Source: Acidimicrobiia bacterium (lineage in GTDB: Bacteria > Actinomycetota > Acidimicrobiia > IMCC26256 > JAMXLJ01). Taken from it: 64,000 nt of DNA. Each line of letters starts with the position of its first letter. Within the stretch, counting starts at the first letter, position 1. Of the stretch, positions 25,375-32,940 are shown in pieces. Both the position numbers and the translations under genes were made by a program. Location of the stretch: assembly GCA_035651955.1 (NCBI GenBank), contig DASRES010000069.1, positions 1 to 64,000 on the forward strand, given 5' to 3'. The notes under the pieces were generated by a model that was not told the DNA's origin, did no database searches, and saw only the letters and a list, made by a program, of their open reading frames with translations.

Positions 25375-27576
25375 TCAGCGCGGTGCGGTCGACGCGACCG
25401 GCACGACGGCCACGGGAAGGGCGCCCATCCTCGGGATGCCGGTGTACCGGTCGTACTCGACGTCGTTGCGGAACAGGCGGTTGGTGTTCCCGCCGTCCAC
25501 GCGCGGGTCCTCGTCGTCACCGGGGTTGCCGCCGAAGTTGTGACTGATCGAGACCACGCCGGGGCGCAGGTCGGCGTCGGCCTGGGCGACGCTCGCGATG
25601 GCGTCGTACTCGGACCGGATCTCCACCACCTGACCGGCCCGGATGCCGAGGCGGGACAGATCGTCGGGGTGCATGAAGGCGGGGTTGTAGCTGCGGCCCC
25701 GCATGAGTCCCGGGATCGTGCGGCCGGTCGAGTTGATCACCCGGTTCTCGCGCCGGGGAACCAGCAGGAACGGTCGCTCGTCGTCGACGCGTACCGTGCG
25801 CGCTCGCTCCAGGATCTCGCCGAGCTCGGCGAGCATGTCGGCGTTGCCGACGTCGAGCCGGTCCTCGCAGTCGGGGTCGCCCGGGCCGACGCGCTGGTCG
25901 AGGAGCTCGTCGAACAGGTGACCGTGGGGATGACGCTTGACCTCGTCGAGCGGGACATGGGAGCCGCGACACATGATCTCGTAGAGGTCGTCGGTGGTCG
26001 GCTCGTTCTCCATGTCGAGCGGCACCACCTGGATGGGGGCCTCGAGGTGGGCTCCGATGCGGCCGAAGACGTTGACGACGTTGAGCGCGAGTCCGAGACG
26101 CTGCGCGACCCGGTAGTACAGCTGCCAGTCCTCGATGAGGTCGGAGCCCGCAGGCGGGTCGACGAGCGCCGGCGTGTACTGGGCGTACGGCGCGCGAAAG
26201 CCGTAGCCCGGATGGAAGTACTTGATGACCTCGGTCACCTGGGTCATGGACGGCGTCTCGAACGTCATCTTGGTCGCGACCACGTAGTCGGCCATACGGG
26301 CGGTGGGTGAGTACTCGACGTCGGTCGTCACGAACAGCTCGAGCGATTGCAGTGCTTCGTGGGTTCTGCGTTGGTCGGGCCAGGCCATCATCGGGCTCCC
26401 GCCGACGTTGAGCAGCGCGCGGATCTGTCCGTCACCGGGAAGCAGGATCTCGTCGGCCAGTGCTGCGGTCGGCAGCCCGCCGTTCGTCTGCTCGAGCCCG
26501 CGCACGCGCATCTTCTGCCCGAAGCCCAACGCGCGATAGGGCCGGCGCGCCTGGGCCTTGGCGCGGTTCGGGGGCATCAGGACGTTCGGCCGTTCGATGC
26601 GATCGCCCTCACGGGCCCACCAACCTCGCACCGACATCAGGCACAGCAGCAGATACGACACGACGCTGGTGCAGCTGGTCATGCTGATCCCGGTGCCGCC
26701 GCCGGCGCCGCCACGACGCGCGGTACCGAGTGTGCGGGCCGCCTCAACCAGGTCGTCGATCGACACGTCGGCGTGCCGGGCCACGAGCTCCGGCGTGAAC
26801 GGCGCGACGGCAGCCTCGAGCCGCTCGACACCTTCGACGTGCCGCCGGATGAAGTCGTGGTCGACCAGCCCCTCGCGCACGATGACATGGAGGAGCCCGG
26901 CGACGACGAGGGCGTCCTGTCCGGGCCGCGCCTGCAGGTGGACGTGCGCCCACCGGGCCGTCTCGGTTCGCCGAGGATCGATGACGACGATCTTGGTGCC
27001 GCGCTCGACCGCGCGCGCCAGACGCCGCGCGGGATTCTCGGCGAGGAACTGCTTCGAGATGACGGGGTTGGTCCCTGCGAAGAGGAACGCGTCGACGTCG
27101 TCGAACGGAGTCCGGCCGCCGAGCCACAGACCGTGCATCGCGTCGGCGATGCGCGTCCCGGGCTGGTCGATCGACGCGGCCGAGAAGACCATCTTGCTGC
27201 CGAGCGCGGTGAGGAACGACGCCGCGATGGAACCGAACGCGGGATACGCGGCGCTCGACGTCCCGATGTAGATCGCGACCGCGTTGGGGCCGTGGCGTTC
27301 GACGACGTCGCGGATCCGATCGGCGATCTCGTCCACGACCTCGACGCTTCCGATCGGCTCGTGGGATCCGTCGGGACGACGCCGCAGACTGTGCAGCAAC
27401 CGCTCCGGGTTCGCGTGGATCTCGGGGAGGGCCCGACCCTTCGGGCAGGTGTAGCCCTCGAACAGCGGCGCGTCGCGATCACCGTGCACCGCGACAGCTC
27501 GCCCGTCCTCGATCGTCACGACGATCGGGCACATGGCAGTGCACAGCCGACAGGTGCTGGTCTTCGTGATCGTCAT
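25375..27576 (-). CDS. Molybdopterin (bis-MGD) oxidoreductase, 4Fe-4S type, A
   Basis: 733 residues of the DMSO-reductase/formate-dehydrogenase superfamily. N-terminal 4Fe-4S site CRLCTAMC with a fourth Cys in GYTCPKG; GTNPVISKQ and VIDPRRTETA are pterin-dinucleotide segments; the C-terminal MopB domain contains SYNPAFMHPDDLSRLGI and ISHNFGGNPG. Where classical formate dehydrogenases have Sec/Cys as Mo ligand, the aligned region reads SIDQPGTRIA, so the ligand is unclear (Asp possible). No electron-transfer subunit or chaperone is adjacent and there is no Tat signal, so it is probably cytoplasmic. Substrate unknown. ATG 27576 leaves the Cys cluster about 9 residues in. Confidence 0.85.
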   Translation of the reverse strand: MTITKTSTCRLCTAMCPIVVTIEDGRAVAVHGDRDAPLFEGYTCPKGRALPEIHANPERLLHSLRRRPDGSHEPIGSVEVVDEIADRIRDVVERHGPNAVAIYIGTSSAAYPAFGSIAASFLTALGSKMVFSAASIDQPGTRIADAMHGLWLGGRTPFDDVDAFLFAGTNPVISKQFLAENPARRLARAVERGTKIVVIDPRRTETARWAHVHLQARPGQDALVVAGLLHVIVREGLVDHDFIRRHVEGVERLEAAVAPFTPELVARHADVSIDDLVEAARTLGTARRGGAGGGTGISMTSCTSVVSYLLLCLMSVRGWWAREGDRIERPNVLMPPNRAKAQARRPYRALGFGQKMRVRGLEQTNGGLPTAALADEILLPGDGQIRALLNVGGSPMMAWPDQRRTHEALQSLELFVTTDVEYSPTARMADYVVATKMTFETPSMTQVTEVIKYFHPGYGFRAPYAQYTPALVDPPAGSDLIEDWQLYYRVAQRLGLALNVVNVFGRIGAHLEAPIQVVPLDMENEPTTDDLYEIMCRGSHVPLDEVKRHPHGHLFDELLDQRVGPGDPDCEDRLDVGNADMLAELGEILERARTVRVDDERPFLLVPRRENRVINSTGRTIPGLMRGRSYNPAFMHPDDLSRLGIRAGQVVEIRSEYDAIASVAQADADLRPGVVSISHNFGGNPGDDEDPRVDGGNTNRLFRNDVEYDRYTGIPRMGALPVAVVPVASTAPR

Positions 27577-27658
27577 GCGACCTCGTAGCTGGCGGCGCGA
27601 ATCCCGCACAGCGTGCCGCCTGGCCGCCGGACCATCAACTACTCGCGAGTCACGCGAA

Positions 27659-28312
27659 TCAACCCTGCGCGCCCGCGACCACGCGGAAGCTCGCCCGCGC
27701 GGTCGTGCCCAGGTTCCCGGTCGCGATCACCTGGTACGTCCCGACGGGGTCGCCGACGGACGGTATGTAGGTCGCGGTCACCGAGCCGTCGTCCGCCGCG
27801 AGGTGCGGATGGCCGGTGTACTTGCCCGCGGGCGAGTCGATCTCGAAGACGACGGCCTCGGCCGGCTTCGCGCCGGTGAGGTCGAGCTGGAATCCCTCAC
27901 CGACGTGCCCCTGCGCCGGTGTCACACGGAGCGCGAGCGCAGCCGGCGGCGGGATCAGGAGCGTCTGGCCCTCGGTCAGGTGGTTCGGATCCGCGAGACG
28001 GTTCAGGAAGATGATCGTCGCCGGCGACGTCCGGAAGCGCTTCGCAACGCTCGTCAGCGTGTCGCCGCGCTGCACGCGGTAGCTGATGAGCGGGGCCGTC
28101 GTGGTCGTCGTCGGTCGTGTCGTCGTGGTCGTCGCCGGCCGGTGCGTACGGGCGCGCCGCGCGGAGTGCGCGCCGGTGGCACAGCCGGTCGGCATCGCCA
28201 CGCACGCCACGACGACGATCACGCGGACGACGGCTCTGATGCCCGGCGACCCTAACCGCGGCAACCGGTCGTCCGTTCGAGCGCCGCGCGTGGGCAGACG
28301 CCTCGGACCCAC
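27659..28312 (-). CDS. LysM-domain exported protein
   Basis: Up to 217 residues. Hydrophobic export segment VVRVIVVVACVAMPTGC (about 28-44; PTGC is a weak lipobox), a Thr-rich linker, a LysM domain (about 76-121: YRVQRGDTLTSVAKRF, LNRLADPNHLTEGQTLLIP) and a C-terminal ~90-residue beta domain (FQLDLTG, GTYQVIATG). LysM binds peptidoglycan GlcNAc, so this is likely a wall-attached protein. The start is uncertain: GTG 28312 gives a long basic N terminus, TTG 28264 a more usual signal peptide. Divergent from cysQ. Confidence 0.75.
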   Translation of the reverse strand: MGPRRLPTRGARTDDRLPRLGSPGIRAVVRVIVVVACVAMPTGCATGAHSARRARTHRPATTTTTRPTTTTTAPLISYRVQRGDTLTSVAKRFRTSPATIIFLNRLADPNHLTEGQTLLIPPPAALALRVTPAQGHVGEGFQLDLTGAKPAEAVVFEIDSPAGKYTGHPHLAADDGSVTATYIPSVGDPVGTYQVIATGNLGTTARASFRVVAGAQG

Positions 28313-28347
28313 GTTCGTGAGCCCGACCTCCCGCCTACGATCCGCCC

Positions 28348-29103
28348 GTGCCCGACCTCGTGACGACGGCCGATCATGTCGCTGCGGCCGAGATCGCGAC
28401 GGCCGCAGGTGAACTGCTCCTGCGCGTGCGCGCGAGCGGCGCGACGGGCGGCGAGCTCAAGGCGGCCGGGGACCTCGCGTCGCAGGACCTCATCGCGCGT
28501 GAGCTGCGCGCACGGTTTCCGGACGATCCGGTGCTGTCGGAGGAAGCCGTTGACGACGTCGCCCGTCTCGACAGCAGGCGTGTGTGGATCGTCGACCCGC
28601 TCGACGGCACTCGCGAGTTCTCGGAGCCGCCGCGTGACGACTGGGCCGTGCACGTCGCTCTCGCGGTGGACGGTCACGCGGTCGTGGGCGCGGTCGCGCT
28701 GCCCGCGCTCGACGTGACGTTCACGACTGCGTCGCCATCGTCCGTTCCGCCGCGGCCGGAGCACCCGGTCCGTCTGGTCGTCAGCCGGACGCGTCCCACC
28801 GAGCACGCGCGCTTCCTGGCCGATCGGCTCGACGGCGAGCTCGTCCCGATGGGCTCCGCGGGCGCCAAGGCGATGGCCGTCGTGCGCGGCGACGCTGACG
28901 TGTACGCGCACTCGGGCGGTCAGTACGAGTGGGACTCGGCCGCGCCCGTTGCGGTCGCCGCCGCGGCCGGGCTGCACGTGTCGCGCATCGACGGCGCACC
29001 ACTCGTCTACAACCGCGCGGATCCGTGGCTGCCGGATCTGCTCGTCTGCCGGCCCGAGCTCGCGGAGACCGTGATCGCGGCGATGCGCGAAGCGACGTCG
29101 TAA
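28348..29103 (+). CDS. cysQ: 3'(2'),5'-bisphosphate nucleotidase CysQ / inositol-monophosphatase family
   Basis: 251 residues, FIG superfamily. Metal-binding motifs: Glu pair in LSEEAVDD, VWIVDPLDGTREF (DPLDGT) and YEWDSAAPVAVA (WD). The absence of inositol-phosphatase-specific segments and the actinobacterial CysQ-like motif order favour PAP phosphatase in sulphate assimilation. The GTG start is preceded by TACGAT with a 6-base gap, a leaderless arrangement. No other sulphur genes adjacent. Confidence 0.85.
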   Translation: MPDLVTTADHVAAAEIATAAGELLLRVRASGATGGELKAAGDLASQDLIARELRARFPDDPVLSEEAVDDVARLDSRRVWIVDPLDGTREFSEPPRDDWAVHVALAVDGHAVVGAVALPALDVTFTTASPSSVPPRPEHPVRLVVSRTRPTEHARFLADRLDGELVPMGSAGAKAMAVVRGDADVYAHSGGQYEWDSAAPVAVAAAAGLHVSRIDGAPLVYNRADPWLPDLLVCRPELAETVIAAMREATS

Positions 29104-29110
29104 CCCGCGC

Positions 29111-29740
29111 TCAGCAGTGTGGAACCGTCGTTGACGTCGTGCTCGTGCCCGCCGTCGTGTCGGTCGTCGGCGGACACGTCGTCGTCGTGGTCGTCGTCGT
29201 GTCGGTCGACGGTGGCGTGGTCGTCGGGGGAGTGAATGTCGTGGTCGTCGTCGACGACGTGCCGTCACCCGGTGACGTGATGACGAGCGGCGTCGGGTCG
29301 GTGATCACGGGAGACCCCGATCCCGCTGCCTGCGGCTGGAGGTTCGGCGTGCTCGCCGAGGTGGTCGACGGTGTCGAACGTGCTCGCGCGGCTGAGTGCG
29401 GCGTCGCCCGCCGGGGGTTCGCGCTCGCCGTGGTCGTGCTCGCCGGCTCGGGGCTCAGCCCCCCGCCTCGGCTACCGCTCGGTGGCGTCGTCGTCCCGTG
29501 CGGTCCGGCGGCGCGCGCGGTGGAGGGGTAGTGCGACGACGTCGACACCCCGAGCGACGTCCCGATCGCGAACACCGCGACGACGACCGCAACGACGACG
29601 GCGGCACCTGCGGCGACCCGCCGGCGCACCTCGCGTTGGCGGGTCCGGTGCTCGATCCGCGCAACGAGACCGTCGGACGGCACGTAGCCGCGCTCGACGT
29701 TCGCGAGCCCGCGGCGCAGGGCGTCCTCGAAGCTACTCAT
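29111..29740 (-). CDS. Single-TM protein, putative anti-sigma factor
   Basis: 209 residues: short cytoplasmic domain (1-42, SFEDALRRGLANVERGYVPS), one TM helix (about 43-64, AAGAAVVVAVVVAVFAIGTS) and a ~140-residue external region that is almost pure Thr/Ser/Pro, ending in VPHC. The ATG overlaps the sigma-factor stop by 8 bp, the usual arrangement for a cognate anti-sigma factor. No HxxxCxxC zinc motif was seen, so it is not a ZAS-type protein; the assignment rests on context and topology. Confidence 0.65.
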   Translation of the reverse strand: MSSFEDALRRGLANVERGYVPSDGLVARIEHRTRQREVRRRVAAGAAVVVAVVVAVFAIGTSLGVSTSSHYPSTARAAGPHGTTTPPSGSRGGGLSPEPASTTTASANPRRATPHSAARARSTPSTTSASTPNLQPQAAGSGSPVITDPTPLVITSPGDGTSSTTTTTFTPPTTTPPSTDTTTTTTTTCPPTTDTTAGTSTTSTTVPHC

Positions 29741-30293
29741 CGCTGCTTCCGACCAGTGCGCGGAGTTGCGTGAGTCCGCGTGCGCAACGCGACTTCACGG
29801 TCCCGGTCGGGACGCCGAGCAGTGTCGCGACCTGCTCCTCGCTCATGTCCTCGTAGAAGCGCAGCACGATCACGGCACGCTGTGCCGCGGGGAGCCGTCG
29901 CAGCGCGGGCTCGAGCAGCTCGCGCTCCTCGACGTTGCGATGCGGCGACGTTCCCTCACGCCAGTCGACGCGCTGGCGTTGCTCCTCGCGACGTTCGAGC
30001 AGCCGTCGTCGCAACCCGCCGCGCACTTGGTTGACGACCGCGGTGCGCAGGTACACCGGCGGGTTCTCGACGTGACCCCTGCGGAACCGCGGCCACACCT
30101 TCGCATACGCCTCGGACACCGCGTCCTCGGCTTGCTCACGATCGCTGCACAACAGGTACGCGAGGCGCGCGAGACGCTCGTGGTACGTCGCGACGAGCGC
30201 GGCGAACGCCGCGTCGGGACCGGCCTGGACGAACGACGTCGTGGTCTCGTGCGCGACAGCCTGCACACCGGAACCCGTGTCCTCGAGTGCCAT
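29733..30293 (-). CDS. ECF RNA polymerase sigma factor (SigE-like family)
   Basis: 186 residues. Region 2 (ATYHERLARLAYLLCSDREQ, EDAVSEAYAKVW) binds the -10 element, region 4 (LPAAQRAVIVLRFYEDMSEE, LLGVPTGTVKSR) is the -35 helix-turn-helix. Close to the actinobacterial SigE/SigM ECF subgroup. Its own upstream region carries GGAAC-N17-CGTC on the minus strand (30343-30368), so it is probably autoregulated; the same promoter faces the divergent SGNH gene. Translationally coupled to the putative anti-sigma factor. Confidence 0.92.
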   Translation of the reverse strand: MALEDTGSGVQAVAHETTTSFVQAGPDAAFAALVATYHERLARLAYLLCSDREQAEDAVSEAYAKVWPRFRRGHVENPPVYLRTAVVNQVRGGLRRRLLERREEQRQRVDWREGTSPHRNVEERELLEPALRRLPAAQRAVIVLRFYEDMSEEQVATLLGVPTGTVKSRCARGLTQLRALVGSSDE

Positions 30294-30342
30294 GCGCGGC
30301 CCTGCCGTCTCGAAGAACGTCCTGCCGGCCGCACAGGCTAGA

Positions 30343-30368
30343 GACGCGTGAACGAGCGTGCTCGTTCC
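30343..30368 (-). promoter_or_regulatory. ECF-type promoter of the sigma operon
   Basis: GGAAC (30368-30364), 17-base spacer, CGTC (30346-30343), read on the minus strand. A start site near 30336 would leave a ~43-base leader before the sigma ATG. Matches the GGAAC/CGTC consensus of SigM/SigX-like ECF factors. Confidence 0.6.
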
Positions 30369-30379
30369 CCGAATCGCGC

Positions 30380-30405
30380 GGAACCTTCCGGGCGACCAGC
30401 GCGTC
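30380..30405 (+). promoter_or_regulatory. ECF-type promoter of the SGNH gene
   Basis: GGAAC (30380-30384), 17-base spacer, CGTC (30402-30405). It is only 11 bp from the divergent copy and has exactly the same spacing. It would give a ~60-base leader to the SGNH ATG. Confidence 0.6.
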
Positions 30406-30471
30406 GAGAGGGGTGCCGGAGCGGACAGGGCAGGGGTCCGCTCCGGCCGCGTCGGGGGCGAGGGGGCAGCG

Positions 30472-31683
30472 ATGAACGGGGCGTCGCGGACGGTGCTCGC
30501 ACTCGCACTCGTCGCGACCGCGTCGCTCGCGACGGCTGCTTTCCCGACGACCGGGGCGGCAGCCTCGCAGTCGTCGGCGCCCGAGGCCGTCTACTACGTC
30601 GCGGTCGGCGACTCCCTCGCGGCCGGGTACGCCGCGCCGCCCGGTACGGGTTACGCCGACGACCTGCTCACCGCGTACCGGGCCGAGCTCCCGAGCTTGC
30701 AGTTGCGCGACTTCGGCTGCGCGAGCGAGACGACCGACACGATGCTCCACGGCGGGATCTGCAGCTACCCCGAGGGCTCCCAGCTCGCGGCCGCCGAGGC
30801 CTTCCTGCGCGCGCACGCCGGGCGCGTCGCGGTCGTGACGATCGACATCGGCGGCAACGACGTCGTCGGGTGCGGGCTCAACGGTCTCGACGTCGCGTGC
30901 CTGCAACGAGGGCTCGCGACCGTCGGCGCGAACCTGCGGACCATCCTGACCGGTCTGCGCGACGCGGCGGGCGCGGGCGTGCCGATCGTCGGCATGAACT
31001 ACTTCGACCCGTTCCTCGCGCGCTGGCTGGAAGGACCCGACGGTCAGGCGTTCGCGCGCGCGACGGTCCCGCTCGACGATCAGGTCAGCACGATCCTCGC
31101 GCAGGCCTACGGTGCATCCGGTGTGCCGGTCGCCGACGTCGAGGCGGCGTTCGAGACGCACGACTTCTCGACCATGGTCACGCGCCCGTACGGCACGATC
31201 CCGCGCAACGTCGCCGACGTCTGCGACTGGCTCGACATGACGTGCAGCAGCACCGGCCCCGACTTCCTCGGCGACGACGCGAACGCGACGGGATACGCGG
31301 TGATCGCGGGTGCGATGCGCGCCGTCACGCCGCCGTTGGGTTCGATCCCCCACGCGATCGACAACGGTGTCGCGACGCCACCAGTGCTGGGCCCGGCCGG
31401 GGGGAACGACGTCGTCGCGCCGCCTCCTGCGACGGACCCGCCGTCGTCCCAAGGGTCGCCCGCGCCGACCCTGCCCTCGACAGGTGGTGCGCAGGCCGTT
31501 CTCGCGCTCGGTGCGATCGCGGCGATCGTGCTCGGTACCACGCTCGCGCGGCGGGCGCGGGTCAGCTCCGGCGCGTCGCGACGAACACCGGGATCGTCCG
31601 GTCCGTCTTCTCCTGGTACTCCGCGTACGGCGGGTATGCGTCGACCGCGCGGCGCCACCACACGTCGCGCTCCTCACCGGTGA
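30472..31683 (+). CDS. Exported SGNH/GDSL-hydrolase-like protein with LPxTG-type tail
   Basis: 403 residues: signal peptide (about 1-31, ending AAFPTTGAAA), SGNH domain (about 40-290) with AVGDSLAAGY (Ser block) and TIDIGGNDV (Asn oxyanion block). The usual C-terminal D-x-H block reads GDDANATGY, so the catalytic His and Asp seem missing. After a Pro/Ser linker comes LPSTGG, a hydrophobic helix and RRAR, a sortase or anchoring signal; the frame then runs on for ~38 basic residues, overlapping the convergent reductase by 122 bp. Start ATG 30472 fits the signal peptide. The divergent ECF promoter predicts stress control. Confidence 0.8.
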   Translation: MNGASRTVLALALVATASLATAAFPTTGAAASQSSAPEAVYYVAVGDSLAAGYAAPPGTGYADDLLTAYRAELPSLQLRDFGCASETTDTMLHGGICSYPEGSQLAAAEAFLRAHAGRVAVVTIDIGGNDVVGCGLNGLDVACLQRGLATVGANLRTILTGLRDAAGAGVPIVGMNYFDPFLARWLEGPDGQAFARATVPLDDQVSTILAQAYGASGVPVADVEAAFETHDFSTMVTRPYGTIPRNVADVCDWLDMTCSSTGPDFLGDDANATGYAVIAGAMRAVTPPLGSIPHAIDNGVATPPVLGPAGGNDVVAPPPATDPPSSQGSPAPTLPSTGGAQAVLALGAIAAIVLGTTLARRARVSSGASRRTPGSSGPSSPGTPRTAGMRRPRGATTRRAPHR

Positions 31684-32008
31684 CCTCGCGGACCGTCGCG
31701 TCGAAGGGCTCCGGACCGTCCTGGATCGTGACGGCGTCCGGGTCGGCCTTGAGGTTGTGGTACCAGACCGGGTGCTTCGGCGCGCCGCCCATCGACGCGA
31801 CCAGCGCGTACTCGCCGTCGTGCTCGACGCGCATCAGCGGGGTCTTGCGGAGCTTCCCGGACCTCTTCCCGCGGGTCGTGACGATGACGATCGGCAGGCC
31901 GGTGTCCAGCAGCGTGTTCGCCTCACGCCCGCCCGTGCGCTCGTAGGTCTCCACCTGAGTGCGGACCCACTCCCACGGGCTCGGTTCGTACTCACCGTCG
32001 AGCGACAT
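31562..32008 (-). CDS. Ddn-like F420-dependent nitroreductase-family protein
   Basis: 148 residues of the deazaflavin-dependent nitroreductase family (split beta-barrel). Core: VIVTTRGKRSGKLRKTPLMR, YALVASMGGAPKHPVWYHNL and the C-terminal RDVWWRRAVDAYPPYAEYQ. Such proteins use reduced F420 to reduce quinones or related substrates at the membrane. The ATG at 32008 is the only good start before the csoR promoter region, with which it is divergent. The 3' end overlaps the end of the SGNH gene. Confidence 0.87.
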   Translation of the reverse strand: MSLDGEYEPSPWEWVRTQVETYERTGGREANTLLDTGLPIVIVTTRGKRSGKLRKTPLMRVEHDGEYALVASMGGAPKHPVWYHNLKADPDAVTIQDGPEPFDATVREVTGEERDVWWRRAVDAYPPYAEYQEKTDRTIPVFVATRRS

Positions 32009-32044
32009 GCGAGCCACGCTACCGCGACCGCACCACGACCGGCG

Positions 32045-32066
32045 ATATACGGGCATGGGGTATACT
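32045..32066 (+). promoter_or_regulatory. csoR promoter with operator-like palindrome
   Basis: TATAC (32046-32050) and GTATA (32060-32064) form an inverted repeat around a G-rich 9-base centre, overlapping a TATACT -10 box (32061-32066) just 9 bases before the csoR ATG. G/C-rich centres flanked by TA-rich arms are typical of CsoR operators, so autoregulation is likely. Confidence 0.5.
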
Positions 32067-32075
32067 GCATCGGTA

Positions 32076-32357
32076 ATGCACGGGTACACCGACGACAAGG
32101 ACGCCATCCTCAAGCGGCTGCGCCGGATCGAGGGGCAGGTGCGCGGGTTGCAGCGCATGGTCGACGAGGACCAGTACTGCATCGACGTCCTGACCCAGGT
32201 CTCGGCGGTGACGAAGGCGCTGCAGGCCGTCGCGCTCGAGCTGCTCGACGACCACCTCGACCACTGCGTCCGGCAGGCCGTGGGCGAGGGCGGGGCCGAG
32301 GCCGACGCGAAGCTCGCGGAGGCGTCCGCAGCCATCGCGCGGCTCGTCCGCTCCTGA
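32076..32357 (+). CDS. csoR: CsoR-family copper-sensing repressor
   Basis: 93 residues, all helical DUF156 fold. The Cu(I) ligands C-x24-H-x3-C are present: Cys in DQYCIDVL, then DDHLDHC. N-terminal KRLRRIEGQVRGLQRMV is the DNA-contact helix. It should bind DNA when copper-free and release it with Cu(I). The ATG lies 9 bases after the -10 box, so the transcript is nearly leaderless. No copZ or copA is next to it; the following gene is an unknown small protein. Confidence 0.9.
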   Translation: MHGYTDDKDAILKRLRRIEGQVRGLQRMVDEDQYCIDVLTQVSAVTKALQAVALELLDDHLDHCVRQAVGEGGAEADAKLAEASAAIARLVRS

Positions 32358-32450
32358 CAGCGCGGCTCGTCCGCTCCTGACGGCAATCCGGTTGGTCCCG
32401 GCGGCCGTACGCTCTCCCAGAGGAGCATCGACTTCCTCGGGAGGTGTGCG

Positions 32451-32879
32451 ATGCAGCAGTACCTCGTCGTCGCCAACCAGACGCTCGCCGGGAACGCGCT
32501 CGCCGACGAGCTGTGCGCGCGTGCCGGGCGCGAACGCTGCCGGTTCCACGTCGTGGTCCCGGCGACGCGTCCACACGACCACGTCGTGTGGACCGAGGGG
32601 GAGGCGCGCGCGATCGCGTCGCGCCGGCTCGAGGAGGCACTCGCCTGGTTCGGTGGGCTCGGGCTCGACGTCGACGGCGAGGTGGGCGACGAGCGCGCGT
32701 TCGACGCCGTGCGCGACGCGCTTCGCGAGGCCCGCTACGACGGCGTCATCCTGTCGACGCTCCCGTCCGGCGTGTCACGCTGGATCGGTCAGGACCTCCC
32801 GAACCGCCTGACACGCGCGTTCGGCATCCCGGTCCACCACATCGTCGGCGCGTCGTGGACGGTGCCCACCGGCTCCTGA
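32451..32879 (+). CDS. Small alpha/beta protein of unknown function
   Basis: 142 residues with alternating strands and helices: YLVVANQTLAGNALADEL, CRFHVVVPATRP, then YDGVILSTLPSGVSRWIGQD and VHHIVG. The layout resembles a universal-stress-protein/HUP-like fold (N-terminal strand, late GVILSTLPSG loop), but the USP ATP-binding GxxG motif is not clear. Strong start: GGGAGG 6 bases before ATG. It follows csoR by 93 bp on the same strand and may share its control. Confidence 0.6.
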   Translation: MQQYLVVANQTLAGNALADELCARAGRERCRFHVVVPATRPHDHVVWTEGEARAIASRRLEEALAWFGGLGLDVDGEVGDERAFDAVRDALREARYDGVILSTLPSGVSRWIGQDLPNRLTRAFGIPVHHIVGASWTVPTGS

Positions 32880-32940
32880 CGCGGCGCCCGCGTCTCCAAC
32901 CATCCGCGCGCCGCGCGGCGCAGACGGCTCTACTCGAATC

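Noticed and set aside
28080-28145. Repetitive GTCGTGGTCGTC-like stretches (also at 29130-29270)
   Set aside because: They are the codon pattern of Thr-rich linkers in the LysM and anti-sigma-like proteins, not independent DNA repeats.
30136-31677. A 513-codon minus-strand frame over the SGNH gene
   Set aside because: Arg-rich, no signal or motif; the plus strand has GDS and GGND blocks and a signal peptide.
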